A DNA stretch of 64,000 nt. Origin: Spirosoma sp. KUDC1026. Its GTDB lineage: Bacteria; Bacteroidota; Bacteroidia; Cytophagales; Spirosomataceae. The position numbers and the translations under genes are program-made. Shown piece by piece: positions 17,763-27,126 of this stretch. Within the stretch, counting starts at the first letter, position 1. Each line of letters begins with the position of its first letter. Where the stretch lies: assembly GCF_013375035.1 (NCBI RefSeq), contig NZ_CP056032.1:5578001-5642000 (forward strand), given 5' to 3'. The notes below the pieces were generated by a model that was not told the origin of the DNA, searched no databases, and was given only the letters and a program-made list of their open reading frames with translations.

Positions 17763-18431
17763 TTACCAAGCGTTGACATTTCCTAATATCATGGCTTTTA
17801 TAGTTAACCAGCAAATCCATACATCTAATAATGGAGACTTTTTTCGATTATAAAAACGATCATACTTCACTCTATGCTGCATTTTTATTAACTGATCGGT
17901 TTCGCCACGGCAACCACGTACTTGCGCCAATCCCGTTATTCCTGGCTTCACCCGGTAACGCTTTCTATACTCTGGTAAAGTATTCCAGAACTGCGCACTG
18001 TGTGGTAAAGCATGAGGACGAGGGCCTACAATGCTCATATCTCCTAGTAATACATTAATAAATTGGGGAATTTCATCTAGGTTTGTTTTGCGTAGAAAGC
18101 GACCAATGGGTGTAATTCGATTATCATGACGAGTCGCTTGTTTAAAATCAGCATTAGGGTTGTAGGCCATTGTTCGAAACTTTAAACAGTTGAATGGTAT
18201 ACCCTTGTAACCTGTACGTTTCTGAATAAATAATACTGGCCCAGATGATGACAGTTTGATCAAAATTCCCACAAGGGGTAATAGCCAAGACAAAACAAGT
18301 ACGATAACAAGTAAAGAAAACATTACGTCAAATAATCGTTTTCCTTGAGGTTTAATGGGTGCGCTCCCTCGCTGAGATCGAGACTCAGCATACACGTACA
18401 AGACTTTGTAGTGTGAATCAAGACTAATCAT
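17763..18431 (-). CDS. Initiating sugar transferase (WcaJ/WbaP C-terminal type)
   Basis: The 222-residue protein has one N-terminal membrane segment ([20 protein letters not shown]) followed by the phosphoglycosyltransferase domain: [45 protein letters not shown] with the catalytic DE pair, and MSIVGPRPH. It transfers a sugar phosphate to undecaprenyl phosphate, the first step of repeat-unit assembly at the inner membrane. It is a monotopic form without the four-helix N-terminal half of WcaJ. A GTG start at 18503 is possible and would add 24 residues; the ATG at 18431 is preferred. It follows wzc in the operon. Confidence 0.88.
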   Translation of the reverse strand: MISLDSHYKVLYVYAESRSQRGSAPIKPQGKRLFDVMFSLLVIVLVLSWLLPLVGILIKLSSSGPVLFIQKRTGYKGIPFNCLKFRTMAYNPNADFKQATRHDNRITPIGRFLRKTNLDEIPQFINVLLGDMSIVGPRPHALPHSAQFWNTLPEYRKRYRVKPGITGLAQVRGCRGETDQLIKMQHRVKYDRFYNRKKSPLLDVWICWLTIKAMILGNVNAW

Positions 18432-18545
18432 GATAGAAGTTTCGAAATGTGTTGAATAGCTTTTACGCTTATTAATTCGACATGTAACAGAATAATTTCC
18501 CACCGTTTTTTGTTAAAAAATAGTAAGCAATTATTCTGTATAATA

Positions 18546-20873
18546 TTATGCTCTTTTCGTCAATTGTGCTTTTTTATCAGACCCGCCGTAATAATCCCCA
18601 TAGCTATAGCTGTAATAATATGATTCTCCTTCACCTACACCATTCAGGATGATTCCTAATTTCTGGAAGCGCTGTTCTTTATACAACGTATCAACCATCT
18701 TAATGTAATTCTTTGGCGTGTGGTCGTGCCGCACTAAAAACAGCGTAGCATCGGCAAAAGGAGCAATTAATTGCGAATCAGTCACTAAACCAATTGGTGG
18801 CGAATCGACTAGGACGTAATCAAAACGTTTTTTTAATTCGTCGAACAACTGCGCCAGGCGGGGAGAGCTTAATAGCTCAGCCGGGTTTGGCGGTAGTGGT
18901 CCCGCTGTAATAATGAAGTAATTGTCATAACCCGCAATTGGCTGTAGTAACTCATCGACCGTTGCTTCGCCAATTAAATAATTGCTTAAGCCCGATCCAT
19001 TAAGCATGTGCAGGCTTTTGTGCAGCTTGGGCTTACGGAGGTCCATTTCCAGGATGACCGTTTTGCGGTCTACCAGTGCCAAACTAGCCCCTAGATTTAG
19101 GGAGATGAATGATTTACCTTCACCACTAATACTGGATGTAAAGAGCAATACCTGCGAACGCTGTGCATCACTACGCATGAATTGTAGGTTCGTACGTAGC
19201 GCCCGGATCTGCTCGCCAATTACTGACTGCATGCGGGGTTTAAAGACCAAATTATCGCCTGTCATTTGGCGGCTTTTCACTATTTCGCCCAGAATAGGCG
19301 TTTGCGTTGCTTCTTCAACGTCCGAACGACGCAGTATGCGGTTGTTTAATGCATCCTTGGCTGATATTACACCAACGGGCAAGAGCAAACCAGCGAGTGC
19401 AAACAAGCCAAAAATTGTCATTTTAACCGGCTTTACAGGTATACTTCCGGTACGTGCAGCATCTACAGTTCGGCTATTTGAAACCGTTGAAGCCGCTGAT
19501 AGTGCTGTCTCTTCACGCTTTTGTAATAGGTAAGTATATAAGCCGTTTTTAATTACTTGTTGGCGGGTAATGTTGAGCAGTGCCCGTTCTTTACCAGGTA
19601 CGGTACGAATCATACTTTCCATTCGCCGGTTGTTGGCAACCAATTGTGTTTTATTGCTGGTTAGCTGCTGCCGGATGGTTTGTATATTCTCATTGATGCT
19701 AGACTTGATAGTTCGTATTTGGCTATCAAGCGATTGCAACATGGGGCTATTTGCCGACATAGTGCGTGATACCTCATCTCGTTTCAGTTCCAGTTCGGAC
19801 ACTTTAGCCAGCAGCCCCGTCAGCACCGGATCGCTAAGCCCCAGCGTAGCCGGTGCCAGCGTTTTTTCGCTTCCTTGCTTCTGTACGTACCGCTCAATAT
19901 CATCCAGACCGCTAATTCGGATGTTTACTTCATTAAGCTGCGTGTCATTTTCTTTAACTGCCGTCAGGAAGGTTTGCGCCTGTACGCTTAGGTCTGTAAT
20001 TCCCTGAGTAGACTTATACAGTTCAACTTCTTTCTCAACGGTCGATAATTCACCAGAAATAAGCGCTAGCCGATCTTCGATGAATGTCAGTGTATTATTA
20101 GCTTCTTTGTTTTTATCAAAAACAGCCTCTTTATTGTATTCAGCGATCAGTTGATTTAATAGTGCTTCTCCTTTGTCAGGTACGGTTTCCTGGAGACTTA
20201 AAGCCAGTACCGTTGACTGTTTTGTCGTCGGCTCGACTTTCAGATTTCCCAGATAGTTTTCAACAGTAGCCGCCTGGTCAACAACCGTCATAATTACCGG
20301 CTCAGTTTTCGCTGTCAGTGGCTTTTTGGCAAAAATGCGCAGTTGACCATAAGGCGTTTTAATACTCTGGTCTATTGGATAGTCTTTTCCGTTCAGACTT
20401 ACGATTTGTGGACCTTTGAATTCGCAGGTCAGTTTTTCAGCGTACACCAGTGAATTAGGTTTTTCTAACAGCAGTCGAATAGGCGACTCACCGTAAATCT
20501 CTTTATCGATTGTACTGCTTGGGTGATAGTACTTCACATCAAGTCCCATGCTATTCACTACTCGGTTCATCAGCGTGTATGACTTCAGTATTTCTACTTC
20601 ATTCTCCACCACTTTACTATCGGTGAAAATATCCATCTCTTTCATCAGACTTTCGCCAGCCATTCCTTTCTTCTCATCCTTGATGAGCAGACTAGCCTGC
20701 ACTTTGTAAACAGGCGCCTGATAAAGCAGATATACGTAAGCTGCGCCGACTGCTACCACTAAGGCAGCAATAAACCAGGGCCAGTTGCGTACGTAGCGCA
20801 TGAGCATGGCCCGTATATTAACTTGTGGCTCAATGTCGTAAGCTTGATACGGCGTGTATGGATTGGTATTCAT
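18546..20873 (-). CDS. wzc: Wzc-type chain-length determinant and tyrosine autokinase
   Basis: This 775-residue inner-membrane protein has a Wzz domain (first membrane helix about residues 30-50, WFIAALVVAVGAAYVYLLY), a periplasmic region with coiled coils (about 250-440), a GNVR-like segment, a second helix around residues 500-520, and a C-terminal BY-kinase. The kinase shows Walker A SSISGEGKS (Lys about 587), Walker A' VILEMDLRKP, Walker B YVLVDSPPIG and a C-terminal tyrosine cluster SYYYSYSYGDYYGG (about 751-764). Autophosphorylation cycles control polymer length. Likely erasers are the CpsB-type phosphatase at 2566 and perhaps the low-molecular-weight phosphatase at 35790. It starts 11 bases after the wza stop. 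Confidence 0.93.
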   Translation of the reverse strand: MNTNPYTPYQAYDIEPQVNIRAMLMRYVRNWPWFIAALVVAVGAAYVYLLYQAPVYKVQASLLIKDEKKGMAGESLMKEMDIFTDSKVVENEVEILKSYTLMNRVVNSMGLDVKYYHPSSTIDKEIYGESPIRLLLEKPNSLVYAEKLTCEFKGPQIVSLNGKDYPIDQSIKTPYGQLRIFAKKPLTAKTEPVIMTVVDQAATVENYLGNLKVEPTTKQSTVLALSLQETVPDKGEALLNQLIAEYNKEAVFDKNKEANNTLTFIEDRLALISGELSTVEKEVELYKSTQGITDLSVQAQTFLTAVKENDTQLNEVNIRISGLDDIERYVQKQGSEKTLAPATLGLSDPVLTGLLAKVSELELKRDEVSRTMSANSPMLQSLDSQIRTIKSSINENIQTIRQQLTSNKTQLVANNRRMESMIRTVPGKERALLNITRQQVIKNGLYTYLLQKREETALSAASTVSNSRTVDAARTGSIPVKPVKMTIFGLFALAGLLLPVGVISAKDALNNRILRRSDVEEATQTPILGEIVKSRQMTGDNLVFKPRMQSVIGEQIRALRTNLQFMRSDAQRSQVLLFTSSISGEGKSFISLNLGASLALVDRKTVILEMDLRKPKLHKSLHMLNGSGLSNYLIGEATVDELLQPIAGYDNYFIITAGPLPPNPAELLSSPRLAQLFDELKKRFDYVLVDSPPIGLVTDSQLIAPFADATLFLVRHDHTPKNYIKMVDTLYKEQRFQKLGIILNGVGEGESYYYSYSYGDYYGGSDKKAQLTKRA

Positions 20874-20884
20874 GTTTTTTGGTG

Positions 20885-21688
20885 TTAAATACGGCTGACA
20901 ATAATGGCAATAAAGGATAGAGCACTTAATATGATGGGTAATACCTGGTACGTACGATCGGCATTGGCTACGCGGGCTTTACCAGGTTCGACATAGACAA
21001 TGTCGTTTGGGCGCAGGTAGTAGTAAGGCGATTTAAAGATATCCCGCTTCGTCAGATCGACCTGGTTAAAGGTTCGTTGACCGTTCTCTTCCCGGATCAC
21101 CAGGACATTATCCCGGCGGCCGTAAATGGTGATATCACCGGCCAAGCCCAGCGCAGCAGGTAATGAAATCTGCTCGTTCGGAATTGAAAACAGTGATGGT
21201 CGGGCCACTTCGCCCGAAACGGAGATCTGAAAATTTAGGTTACGTACGTTCACCGTTGGCTCTTTCAGATAATCGAGCAACTTCTGCTTGATCTGTGCAG
21301 CGGCTTGCGCATTCGATAAACCCTGCACTTTTTGCGATCCGATGAGCGGTAGTTCAATCTGTCCCTTTTCATCAACCAGATAGCCAGGTGTATATTGCAA
21401 AGGCGACGTTTGTGATATCTGTTGTGGTCCTCCCGCGCGTTCAGCCATGCTTATTGCCGCATACGGATTAAACAAAGCTGATGCTTCTGGGCTCAAGCTA
21501 CTCACCTGTACCGACAGCACGTCACCCGGTTTGATTGTCGGTATGTATCGATCGACCAACGCCATAGAATCGTTACCACCCGTCTCTTTTTGATAGAGGA
21601 CCAGTTCTTTGCTTGAAATACAGCTCCCCAGGCATAGGCACAATCCCAAAAAATAACCAAGCTGGCGCTGTAAAAAACGTTTATTCAT
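20885..21688 (-). CDS. wza: Polysaccharide export lipoprotein (Wza-type)
   Basis: The 267-residue protein has a lipoprotein signal peptide ending LGSC, the poly-export domain (PTIKPGDVLSVQVSSLSPEA), a SLBB-type beta-grasp segment (NFQISVSGEVARPSLFSIPN), and YYYLRPNDIVYVEPGKAR. A C-terminal hydrophobic helix (VLPIILSALSFIAIIVSRI) is typical of Bacteroidota members. It forms the outer-membrane/periplasmic channel for the exopolysaccharide together with Wzc. It is shorter than E. coli Wza, as usual in this phylum. It lies directly between the YjbH-like gene and wzc. Confidence 0.91.
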   Translation of the reverse strand: MNKRFLQRQLGYFLGLCLCLGSCISSKELVLYQKETGGNDSMALVDRYIPTIKPGDVLSVQVSSLSPEASALFNPYAAISMAERAGGPQQISQTSPLQYTPGYLVDEKGQIELPLIGSQKVQGLSNAQAAAQIKQKLLDYLKEPTVNVRNLNFQISVSGEVARPSLFSIPNEQISLPAALGLAGDITIYGRRDNVLVIREENGQRTFNQVDLTKRDIFKSPYYYLRPNDIVYVEPGKARVANADRTYQVLPIILSALSFIAIIVSRI

Positions 21689-21708
21689 ACAAGTTGTGAA
21701 TACTAAAC

Positions 21709-23607
21709 TTAACGATACTGATTTTGAAAATAACTGTGGTGGTACTGCCGAAGCAGCGCATCCAACTGATAGCCGGTTCGGTACCGACTGGCAATGTTAT
21801 ATCCCCGCGTGTACATGTATTCCCAACGGAACTCTTCGGTAGTACGTAGTCGCACGCGCTGACTCTGTACGATACGACCAGGTCCAAGCGGAATGGCGAA
21901 ATTGAATCCGCCCGTCGTTCCGTTTCGGGTTTGGGTAGCAAAAAATCCTACTTCAACATTACCCATCTGCCGGATCAGATCAAGCCTTGCTCCACGGTCC
22001 TTATCCAGATACTGCCCCCCCGATACCTTAATGGTGATGTCGCGTTTGGGAATTCGATAGGCTACGTCAGCGAGTAGCATAAGCTGCTGTAGCTTTTCGT
22101 AGTAAAAGCCATTTTGAGGAAAGAAGTAGAAACCCGTCAGGCTAGACTCAACCCCAAACGACCAGTTTTTGCGTACGTCCCCATGTCGGTACTGTGCATT
22201 AAACCCATACTGATCATTGTAAAACAGACCCGCTGACAGGCTCATGAAGTTACGGTCATTCAGGGCCAGAAACTGGTTGACGAAGGTTGGGGCAGGCCGT
22301 ACGTTCAGCGCCTGGTTATCCAGGTGATTGACAATGGGCAGTAATACGCCCCAGTTCAGGACTAACCCACGGCTAAGAAATAACTGGCTTTGTAGAAGTA
22401 GATTGGTCTTACTTTCGACAACCCGCTCGCGGAAGCCAAACTGAGCAATGAACTCTGGCTGCAGTCGGAAATCAAATTTGTAGTTCCGTCCATCGAACGG
22501 ATGCGTCTGGGCGTAGTTAGCCCGCTCCTTACGGGAAAGTAACCGTGTTTCAACAGTTTCTCCTAAACGGTAGCGTGCCACCGGTACGCCCTGAAAGAGC
22601 GGAACAAATTCATCAACTCCCTTAGGTGTCAACGATCGGGCCAGTTTAATGAGGCCAACAAACGGGTTTCGGTATAGCCGTTGTTCGTAACTAACCCGAA
22701 AACCTGAGCTATCAATAGTCAGGTTTTCGTAATCAGATAAGCCCTCCAAGGGTTGTTGATAAGCCGTTACTGGTTCGTCGTCGGTTTCGCCCCCGTCTTC
22801 ATACTTCGGCTGTTGGTTACGTATTGGTGAATAAGTGCGTAACAGGTTTGTTGTATAGGCAGCTCCAAACGTCAACTGCTTACCGTTGATCAGACCAGCC
22901 TGAAGATTTAGATGTTTGAATAGCGTAGCGTAAGCACCTACATTCAGGTGTTGGGAATCCCATTCAGCCATTACGCCCCCTTTACGGTTGAAATTTATAT
23001 TGACTCCTCCAAAAGGCCCTAATAAATAGCGATAGGCAGAGTCTCGTTTATTTAGTAATTGAAAATCAGCTAGTATGTTGTTTGTATTGCCTTTTCTCCC
23101 TATAGCATAAGGGCTACCAATTCCAGCAGTGATTGCTAACTCAATTGACTTTGTTAGTGCTTTATGTTTAGTAGCAACAAGAGCTTGTGTTATTAAAGAG
23201 TTGTCAGCACCAAACGGAGCGGATAAAATTACGGCTACTGATGGACGTTTAGCCGTTTCTAATAACACACCATATTTAACATCTAGCTGCCGATCGCCAA
23301 TACCTCGTCGTTTGAAGGCAATTGGTCCATTGGCATTCAGCAAGTTGATATTGATTTCTAATCGGGGTAATACGGCCAGATGTACGTAGGCTATACTTTC
23401 TGAGTTTGTTTTATTGTACTTGAAAGCATAACCTGCCGGATTGAAATTATACCCGGCCAGGAAAGTGCCATCTTTTAGTATGTCAGCTGATGGGATGTAG
23501 ATCAACCCCGGTTTGCCAGAAATATTCACCTGCGCCCATACTGTCGTCGTGCATAGCATGCAAACGGCAGTAATCAGCAGGAGAATATCTTTTTTTCCGG
23601 TCTTCAT
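21709..23607 (-). CDS. YjbH/GfcD-type exopolysaccharide outer-membrane protein
   Basis: This 632-residue protein has a signal peptide (LLLITAVCMLCTTTVWAQ) and begins its mature part VNISGKPGLIYIPSADILKD, the start seen in YjbH-family proteins linked to exopolysaccharide secretion. The many short amphipathic beta strands with aromatic ends suggest a beta-barrel in the outer membrane. It is the first gene of the long exopolysaccharide operon, 20 bases before wza. Its exact function in secretion is not settled for the family; a role in polymer export or modification is inferred from the neighbours. Confidence 0.8.
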   Translation of the reverse strand: MKTGKKDILLLITAVCMLCTTTVWAQVNISGKPGLIYIPSADILKDGTFLAGYNFNPAGYAFKYNKTNSESIAYVHLAVLPRLEININLLNANGPIAFKRRGIGDRQLDVKYGVLLETAKRPSVAVILSAPFGADNSLITQALVATKHKALTKSIELAITAGIGSPYAIGRKGNTNNILADFQLLNKRDSAYRYLLGPFGGVNINFNRKGGVMAEWDSQHLNVGAYATLFKHLNLQAGLINGKQLTFGAAYTTNLLRTYSPIRNQQPKYEDGGETDDEPVTAYQQPLEGLSDYENLTIDSSGFRVSYEQRLYRNPFVGLIKLARSLTPKGVDEFVPLFQGVPVARYRLGETVETRLLSRKERANYAQTHPFDGRNYKFDFRLQPEFIAQFGFRERVVESKTNLLLQSQLFLSRGLVLNWGVLLPIVNHLDNQALNVRPAPTFVNQFLALNDRNFMSLSAGLFYNDQYGFNAQYRHGDVRKNWSFGVESSLTGFYFFPQNGFYYEKLQQLMLLADVAYRIPKRDITIKVSGGQYLDKDRGARLDLIRQMGNVEVGFFATQTRNGTTGGFNFAIPLGPGRIVQSQRVRLRTTEEFRWEYMYTRGYNIASRYRTGYQLDALLRQYHHSYFQNQYR

Positions 23608-23805
23608 ATCAACAGCACATCCTAACGGTAACCTATATACGTAAACCCTTCTCTTTTTATATTCTATAGATTAGTAGAAAATATCGTCTTCAGGCTGTAG
23701 GTGGTCGCTCACAGACATAATTGTCCTGAATACTACCTGAGGGCATACGGCCAAGGGTAGCCTGGACACGTCTCCCAGAGTGACACATCACACAGCGTAT
23801 AAAGC

Positions 23806-24510
23806 TTATTTGAGTTTGAAGCGAAGCGACAGGCCAGCTTCCACACCGTTCAGGCTTACTTTTTCGGTTGTGCTAGTCGTTCCTTCGGCTACGGCCTGTT
23901 TGTAGCTACCGATGTGGTACCGTACGTCGAGCGCCAGGTAGAGCTTTTTAACCAGCTGCCGTTCGGCACCCACGAACACCTGTAAACCGTAGTTGTTGCC
24001 CGTCTGGGTCTGGCTCAACGTACCGTCACCATTGGTCACCTGCCGGTTAAACTTGTTACTGATGAAATACCGGGCTACGCTGGCTCCGATGTAGGGAGTG
24101 ACAAATGGTTTTTTCGCGCCTTCCTCCGTCGTGGTCGTTTCGCCGAAGGTGTATTTCAGATCCAGCGATGCGGGAATGATGGACAGCTGCAGATCTTCGG
24201 TGCGGTTGACACCACCAATCGTCAACGGGCTGGATACCGATTTACTCCAGTAGCCAACACGTCCACCAATTGATAGTCCTTTAACCAAACCAATTTCCAG
24301 GGCAGCAGTCGGCATAACGGCCCCTTCGAGCTTAGCGCCCTGGCCGTTGTTATAGTCCCGCAGGAAGGAACGTTCGTTCCAGTAATCCAGCGAAGGTTTC
24401 CAGTAGCTGGCACCAATGCTGATGCTTTTCAGGTTAACCTGCGCCTGTGCGGTAGCTACAGAAATGAATGATAAAACAGCGAACGAAAGGAAGGTAGATA
24501 GTTTTTTCAT
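23806..24510 (-). CDS. Outer-membrane beta-barrel protein
   Basis: The 234-residue product has a signal peptide ending ATAQAQ followed by alternating strands (VNLKSISIGASYWKPSLDYW, ALEIGLVKGLSIGGRVGYWS, VTPYIGASVARYFISN, LYLALDVRYHIGSYKQ, VEAGLSLRFKLK). The final Phe-Lys-Leu-Lys carries the aromatic residue expected near the end of an outer-membrane barrel. It belongs to the broad porin-like/OmpA-barrel group. No substrate can be named. It is transcribed together with, or just after, the alanine-rich lipoprotein gene, with a 13-bp hairpin between the two. Confidence 0.8.
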   Translation of the reverse strand: MKKLSTFLSFAVLSFISVATAQAQVNLKSISIGASYWKPSLDYWNERSFLRDYNNGQGAKLEGAVMPTAALEIGLVKGLSIGGRVGYWSKSVSSPLTIGGVNRTEDLQLSIIPASLDLKYTFGETTTTEEGAKKPFVTPYIGASVARYFISNKFNRQVTNGDGTLSQTQTGNNYGLQVFVGAERQLVKKLYLALDVRYHIGSYKQAVAEGTTSTTEKVSLNGVEAGLSLRFKLK

Positions 24511-24538
24511 GAATTGGGTTGACCAATGGTGTTAGTTC

Positions 24539-24569
24539 CACCGCTTAGCGCATGACGCGCTAAGCGGTG
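24539..24569. repeat. Intercistronic hairpin
   Basis: CACCGCTTAGCGC (24539-24551) and GCGCTAAGCGGTG (24557-24569) are perfect 13-bp complements with a 5-base loop. It lies between two minus-strand genes and has no T-run, so it may be a processing or stability element. Confidence 0.65.
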
Positions 24570-24591
24570 ATGAGGATATGAGGATTAGTGA

Positions 24592-25635
24592 TTACCGGCC
24601 TGCGCCCTGGTTGTGGCAGGCGGCAGTAGCCGTATTTACCGATGCCTGGGCTGCAGCAATCTGAGTGTTGTAGTTCGTATTGATCGTGTTCAGGTCGGCA
24701 TCACGCGCAGCCACAGCAGCGGCTACTTTTGCGGCACTCGTTGCTGTACACAGATTGTTATCAGCCGATTGCAGTGTAGCGATTCCTGAAAGAGATTGCG
24801 CATACGCTACATTATACAGAGCAGTCAGCAGGTTGTACAGTGTCTCGCCTAATACGGCACGGCCCGCGTTCAGGTTGGCGATCCCCGTATTGAACTGCGT
24901 GGTAGCCGCCGTGATCATTGGCGTGTATTTCGCCGGAACAGCCGATTGACAGCCTACCACTTCAGCAGCAGCAGCAGCAGCGGCTGTGTTGTAGGCATTC
25001 GTAACAGGTCCGGTTTGTGCAGAAAGCTGCGCATCGAGTCGCGCTTTGGCCGCGTTGAATGCGGCAGTAGCCGCTGCCCGGCAGGCATCTGCAGATTCCT
25101 GGTCCATTGTCACCACCACCGGTTTGACAGGCGCTCCAATACGAGCACCCACGGTTTTACCGTTTACCTGGGGCAACGTAAACGTGGGCAGATACGCCTG
25201 CAGCGCGGGATTTGAGGCAAGGCTGGCTACTTCCTTCTGCAGGTTGTCGGGCAGTTTACCACCGGTCGCCAGACTTGACATCAGGGTAGGCGTAAAGGCT
25301 GCGTTCAGTTCAGCTGCCTTTGACGCAGAAACCGCTTTTTCAACCTCAGCTCCTGCCTGTTGCACAGCGGCAGGCACCTGTCCACCGGCAGTCAGGTTGG
25401 CCAGACCGGCGCTAACGGCAGCCGCCTGTGTCGACGAAGTCATTTTTGCTTCAACAACCGTTACGGCAGCGGGAGCCGTGGGTGTAACCGTGGGCAGCTG
25501 GATATTTTCCAGTTCCTTGAAAGAGTACGTGAATGGATCGACAGCATCGACGTCTTTAGTCTTACAGCTGTACACCGAAGCTACCAGGCATACGCCATAA
25601 GCTAACCAACTGAGCTTGCGAGTAATTGTGTTCAT
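24592..25635 (-). CDS. Alanine-rich putative lipoprotein, unknown function
   Basis: The 347-residue protein has a signal peptide with a likely lipobox ending VYSC (Cys near residue 24), then KTKDVDAVDPFTYSFKELEN. The rest is strongly enriched in Ala, Thr, Asn and Gln and predicted almost entirely helical. Recurring patterns such as ADACRAAATAAFNAAKARLD, VTNAYNTAAAAAAAEVVGCQ and QIAAAQASVNTATAACHNQG look like long amphipathic or coiled-coil helices. Several Cys residues (for instance in DACR, VVGCQ, NLCTA, TAACH) could form disulphides. I do not recognise a family. It precedes a beta-barrel gene on the same strand, so both may act at the outer membrane. Confidence 0.65.
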   Translation of the reverse strand: MNTITRKLSWLAYGVCLVASVYSCKTKDVDAVDPFTYSFKELENIQLPTVTPTAPAAVTVVEAKMTSSTQAAAVSAGLANLTAGGQVPAAVQQAGAEVEKAVSASKAAELNAAFTPTLMSSLATGGKLPDNLQKEVASLASNPALQAYLPTFTLPQVNGKTVGARIGAPVKPVVVTMDQESADACRAAATAAFNAAKARLDAQLSAQTGPVTNAYNTAAAAAAAEVVGCQSAVPAKYTPMITAATTQFNTGIANLNAGRAVLGETLYNLLTALYNVAYAQSLSGIATLQSADNNLCTATSAAKVAAAVAARDADLNTINTNYNTQIAAAQASVNTATAACHNQGAGR

Positions 25636-26130
25636 AGACAGTGAAATATGAGTAAATTGGTTGGAGATTGAACGCGTGGTTAAATGAAACGGGTTGGCAT
25701 TGTTTAAGTAAGTAGTATTAACAGGAATGCGATACCTAAGTAGTTACCACATGTGCCTTTTATTCCTTTATTAGATACATCTATCAATATCTATTTCTTA
25801 TCGATGCAGTCTATTGGCAATAGACTGCATTTATCGGCGACAAATATAGATATAAAAATCTCGTTAAAAAGCCTCTGCTCTGAAACAAAACTATCAATAT
25901 CTAGTTATTCTGCCGACTTTATTATCCGGTAGTTTTTATTTGCCCATCTGCTACGTGTGCATATTAATATTTTACGAAAAAGAAAACTCTTTGTTAATCA
26001 TTAATACTAATCGTAAACTTAAGCAAAGTTTTCAAACTAACAATCAAACCTATTCAATTGATTGAATTTTTTTTTATTTGTTAATATATAACCTGCCAAG
26101 CCGCACAAAATAACCCGGTAAACTGATCGT
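25636..26130. other. AT-rich intergenic region with a palindrome
   Basis: About 500 bases without a credible gene lie upstream of the alanine-rich lipoprotein gene. The only structure noted is a perfect dyad, ATGCAGTCTATTG / CAATAGACTGCAT (25804-25816 and 25818-25830, one base apart), about 170 bases before the start codon. It could be an operator or a short transcript hairpin. Confidence 0.5.
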
Positions 26131-26188
26131 AAAAAAAGCAGGCATGGCCCTGGACGATTTTCAAAAATCGTCCAGGGCCATGCCTGCT
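26131..26188 (-). terminator. Strong rho-independent terminator
   Basis: On the minus strand a 25-bp perfect stem (arms 26164-26188 and 26137-26161, two-base loop, core CATGGCCCTGGACGATTTT) is followed by a run of seven T. It lies 25 bases after the stop of the small secreted protein gene. Confidence 0.9.
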
Positions 26189-26212
26189 CAAACTATTTGG
26201 GAGTAGATCTAC

Positions 26213-26569
26213 TCAATCTTGGCCCCGGCGAGCCTGTCTGGCTTCCCGGATCATTTCCATCAGTCGGTTCCAGCACCGACCAACGGCTTTAGGGTCGTGC
26301 TTTGCGTTTTTATTAGCTGGCGGGGTGACTTTCGTTGCGGTTGGCGTTGTGGTGGCTTCGGCCTTTGGGGCTACGTTACGCGCCAGCACCGGCCCCACGT
26401 TGAGTTTGGTCGCCTGGTTTCGGGAGGCTGAGGTATTCTCAGCGTACGTAATCCGCTTACTGCCCGATTGAGCCAGTACATCTGTAGTGGACATCGACGC
26501 CAGCGAGCCAGTGATGCATAGACTTACCGCCAGACGGCTTAAAACAACGAAGGTCGCGAGGGTTTGCAT
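26213..26569 (-). CDS. Small secreted protein, unknown function
   Basis: The 118-residue product has an N-terminal hydrophobic segment (LATFVVLSRLAVSLCITGSL) and a probable signal cleavage near TDVLAQ. A low-complexity Ala/Thr/Pro/Lys linker follows (about 55-90), then a short basic C-terminal helix KAVGRCWNRLMEMIREARQA. I do not recognise a domain. The gene has its own promoter candidate (26631-26638) and a strong terminator, so it forms a single-gene unit. Codon use is like that of core genes. Confidence 0.6.
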   Translation of the reverse strand: MQTLATFVVLSRLAVSLCITGSLASMSTTDVLAQSGSKRITYAENTSASRNQATKLNVGPVLARNVAPKAEATTTPTATKVTPPANKNAKHDPKAVGRCWNRLMEMIREARQARRGQD

Positions 26570-26630
26570 ACCAGTAAGCAGATGATACGTTAATAAAATT
26601 TCGCTTATATACCGAAAAGCGAAGTAAACA

Positions 26631-26638
26631 CAAACATA
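26631..26638 (-). promoter_or_regulatory. Candidate -7 promoter box
   Basis: The minus strand reads TATGTTTG, an exact TAnnTTTG match, about 62 bases before the start at 26569. An inverted repeat TTCGCTT...AAGCGAA (about 26600-26623) lies between box and gene and could be an operator. Confidence 0.4.
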
Positions 26639-26780
26639 ACGACAATTGAATTATATCAGTATATTTTTGCTATATTTTCATGAACAGGACTACAACCGGT
26701 CCGCGTTACGGTGGCCGCTGGGCGGATTAGCAAAGCCGCGGTATCTTCCTGTGTTTACACGATAGTGTGGTAGAGGGGGC

Positions 26781-27076
26781 ACTCTGGGTGCCCCTAGCCC
26801 CTCCTAAAACAGGAGGGGAACATGCAGAAGCGACCTTTTAACCTCCCCCTCCTATTTTCTAGGGGCTAGGGGTAGTAAGTAGCTACGAACTAAGCTCAAT
26901 TCACCACATTATGAAATCCCTACCCCTCTGCAACGGCGGACCGGCTATACCAGTAGGGGAATATACACAAGTAACCTTTTCACCTCCCCCTCCTTTTTTC
27001 TAGGAGGGGGCCGGGGGGTGGTAGCAGCGACAAACTGAGCTCAATTCACCACCTCCTGAAACCCCTACCAGATTAG
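26781..27076. repeat. Intergenic CCCCTCCTA-type repeat, copy C (two units)
   Basis: Two head-to-tail units lie here. The first carries CCCCTAGCCCCTCCTAAAAC, ATGCAGAAGCGACC and AATTCACCACATTATGAAAT. The second has TGCAACGGCGGACCG, CACCTCCCCCTCC, AGGAGGGGGCCGGGGGGTGG and AATTCACCACCTCCTGAAAC. It ends about 50 bases before ffh. The rest of 26570-27126 shows no gene. Confidence 0.8.
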
Positions 27077-27097
27077 CTATACACCGCTGGAAACTGT

Positions 27098-27105
27098 TAT
27101 CTTTG
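27098..27105 (+). promoter_or_regulatory. Candidate -7 promoter box of ffh
   Basis: TATCTTTG matches TAnnTTTG exactly, 21 bases before the ffh ATG, placing the transcript start very near the start codon. Confidence 0.5.
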
Positions 27106-27126
27106 CTACACTGTTAGGAATACACT

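Noticed and set aside
4681..23607. Prophage or integrative element carrying the exopolysaccharide genes
   Set aside because: No integrase, phage structural genes or attachment repeats were seen; composition shift alone fits cassette exchange.
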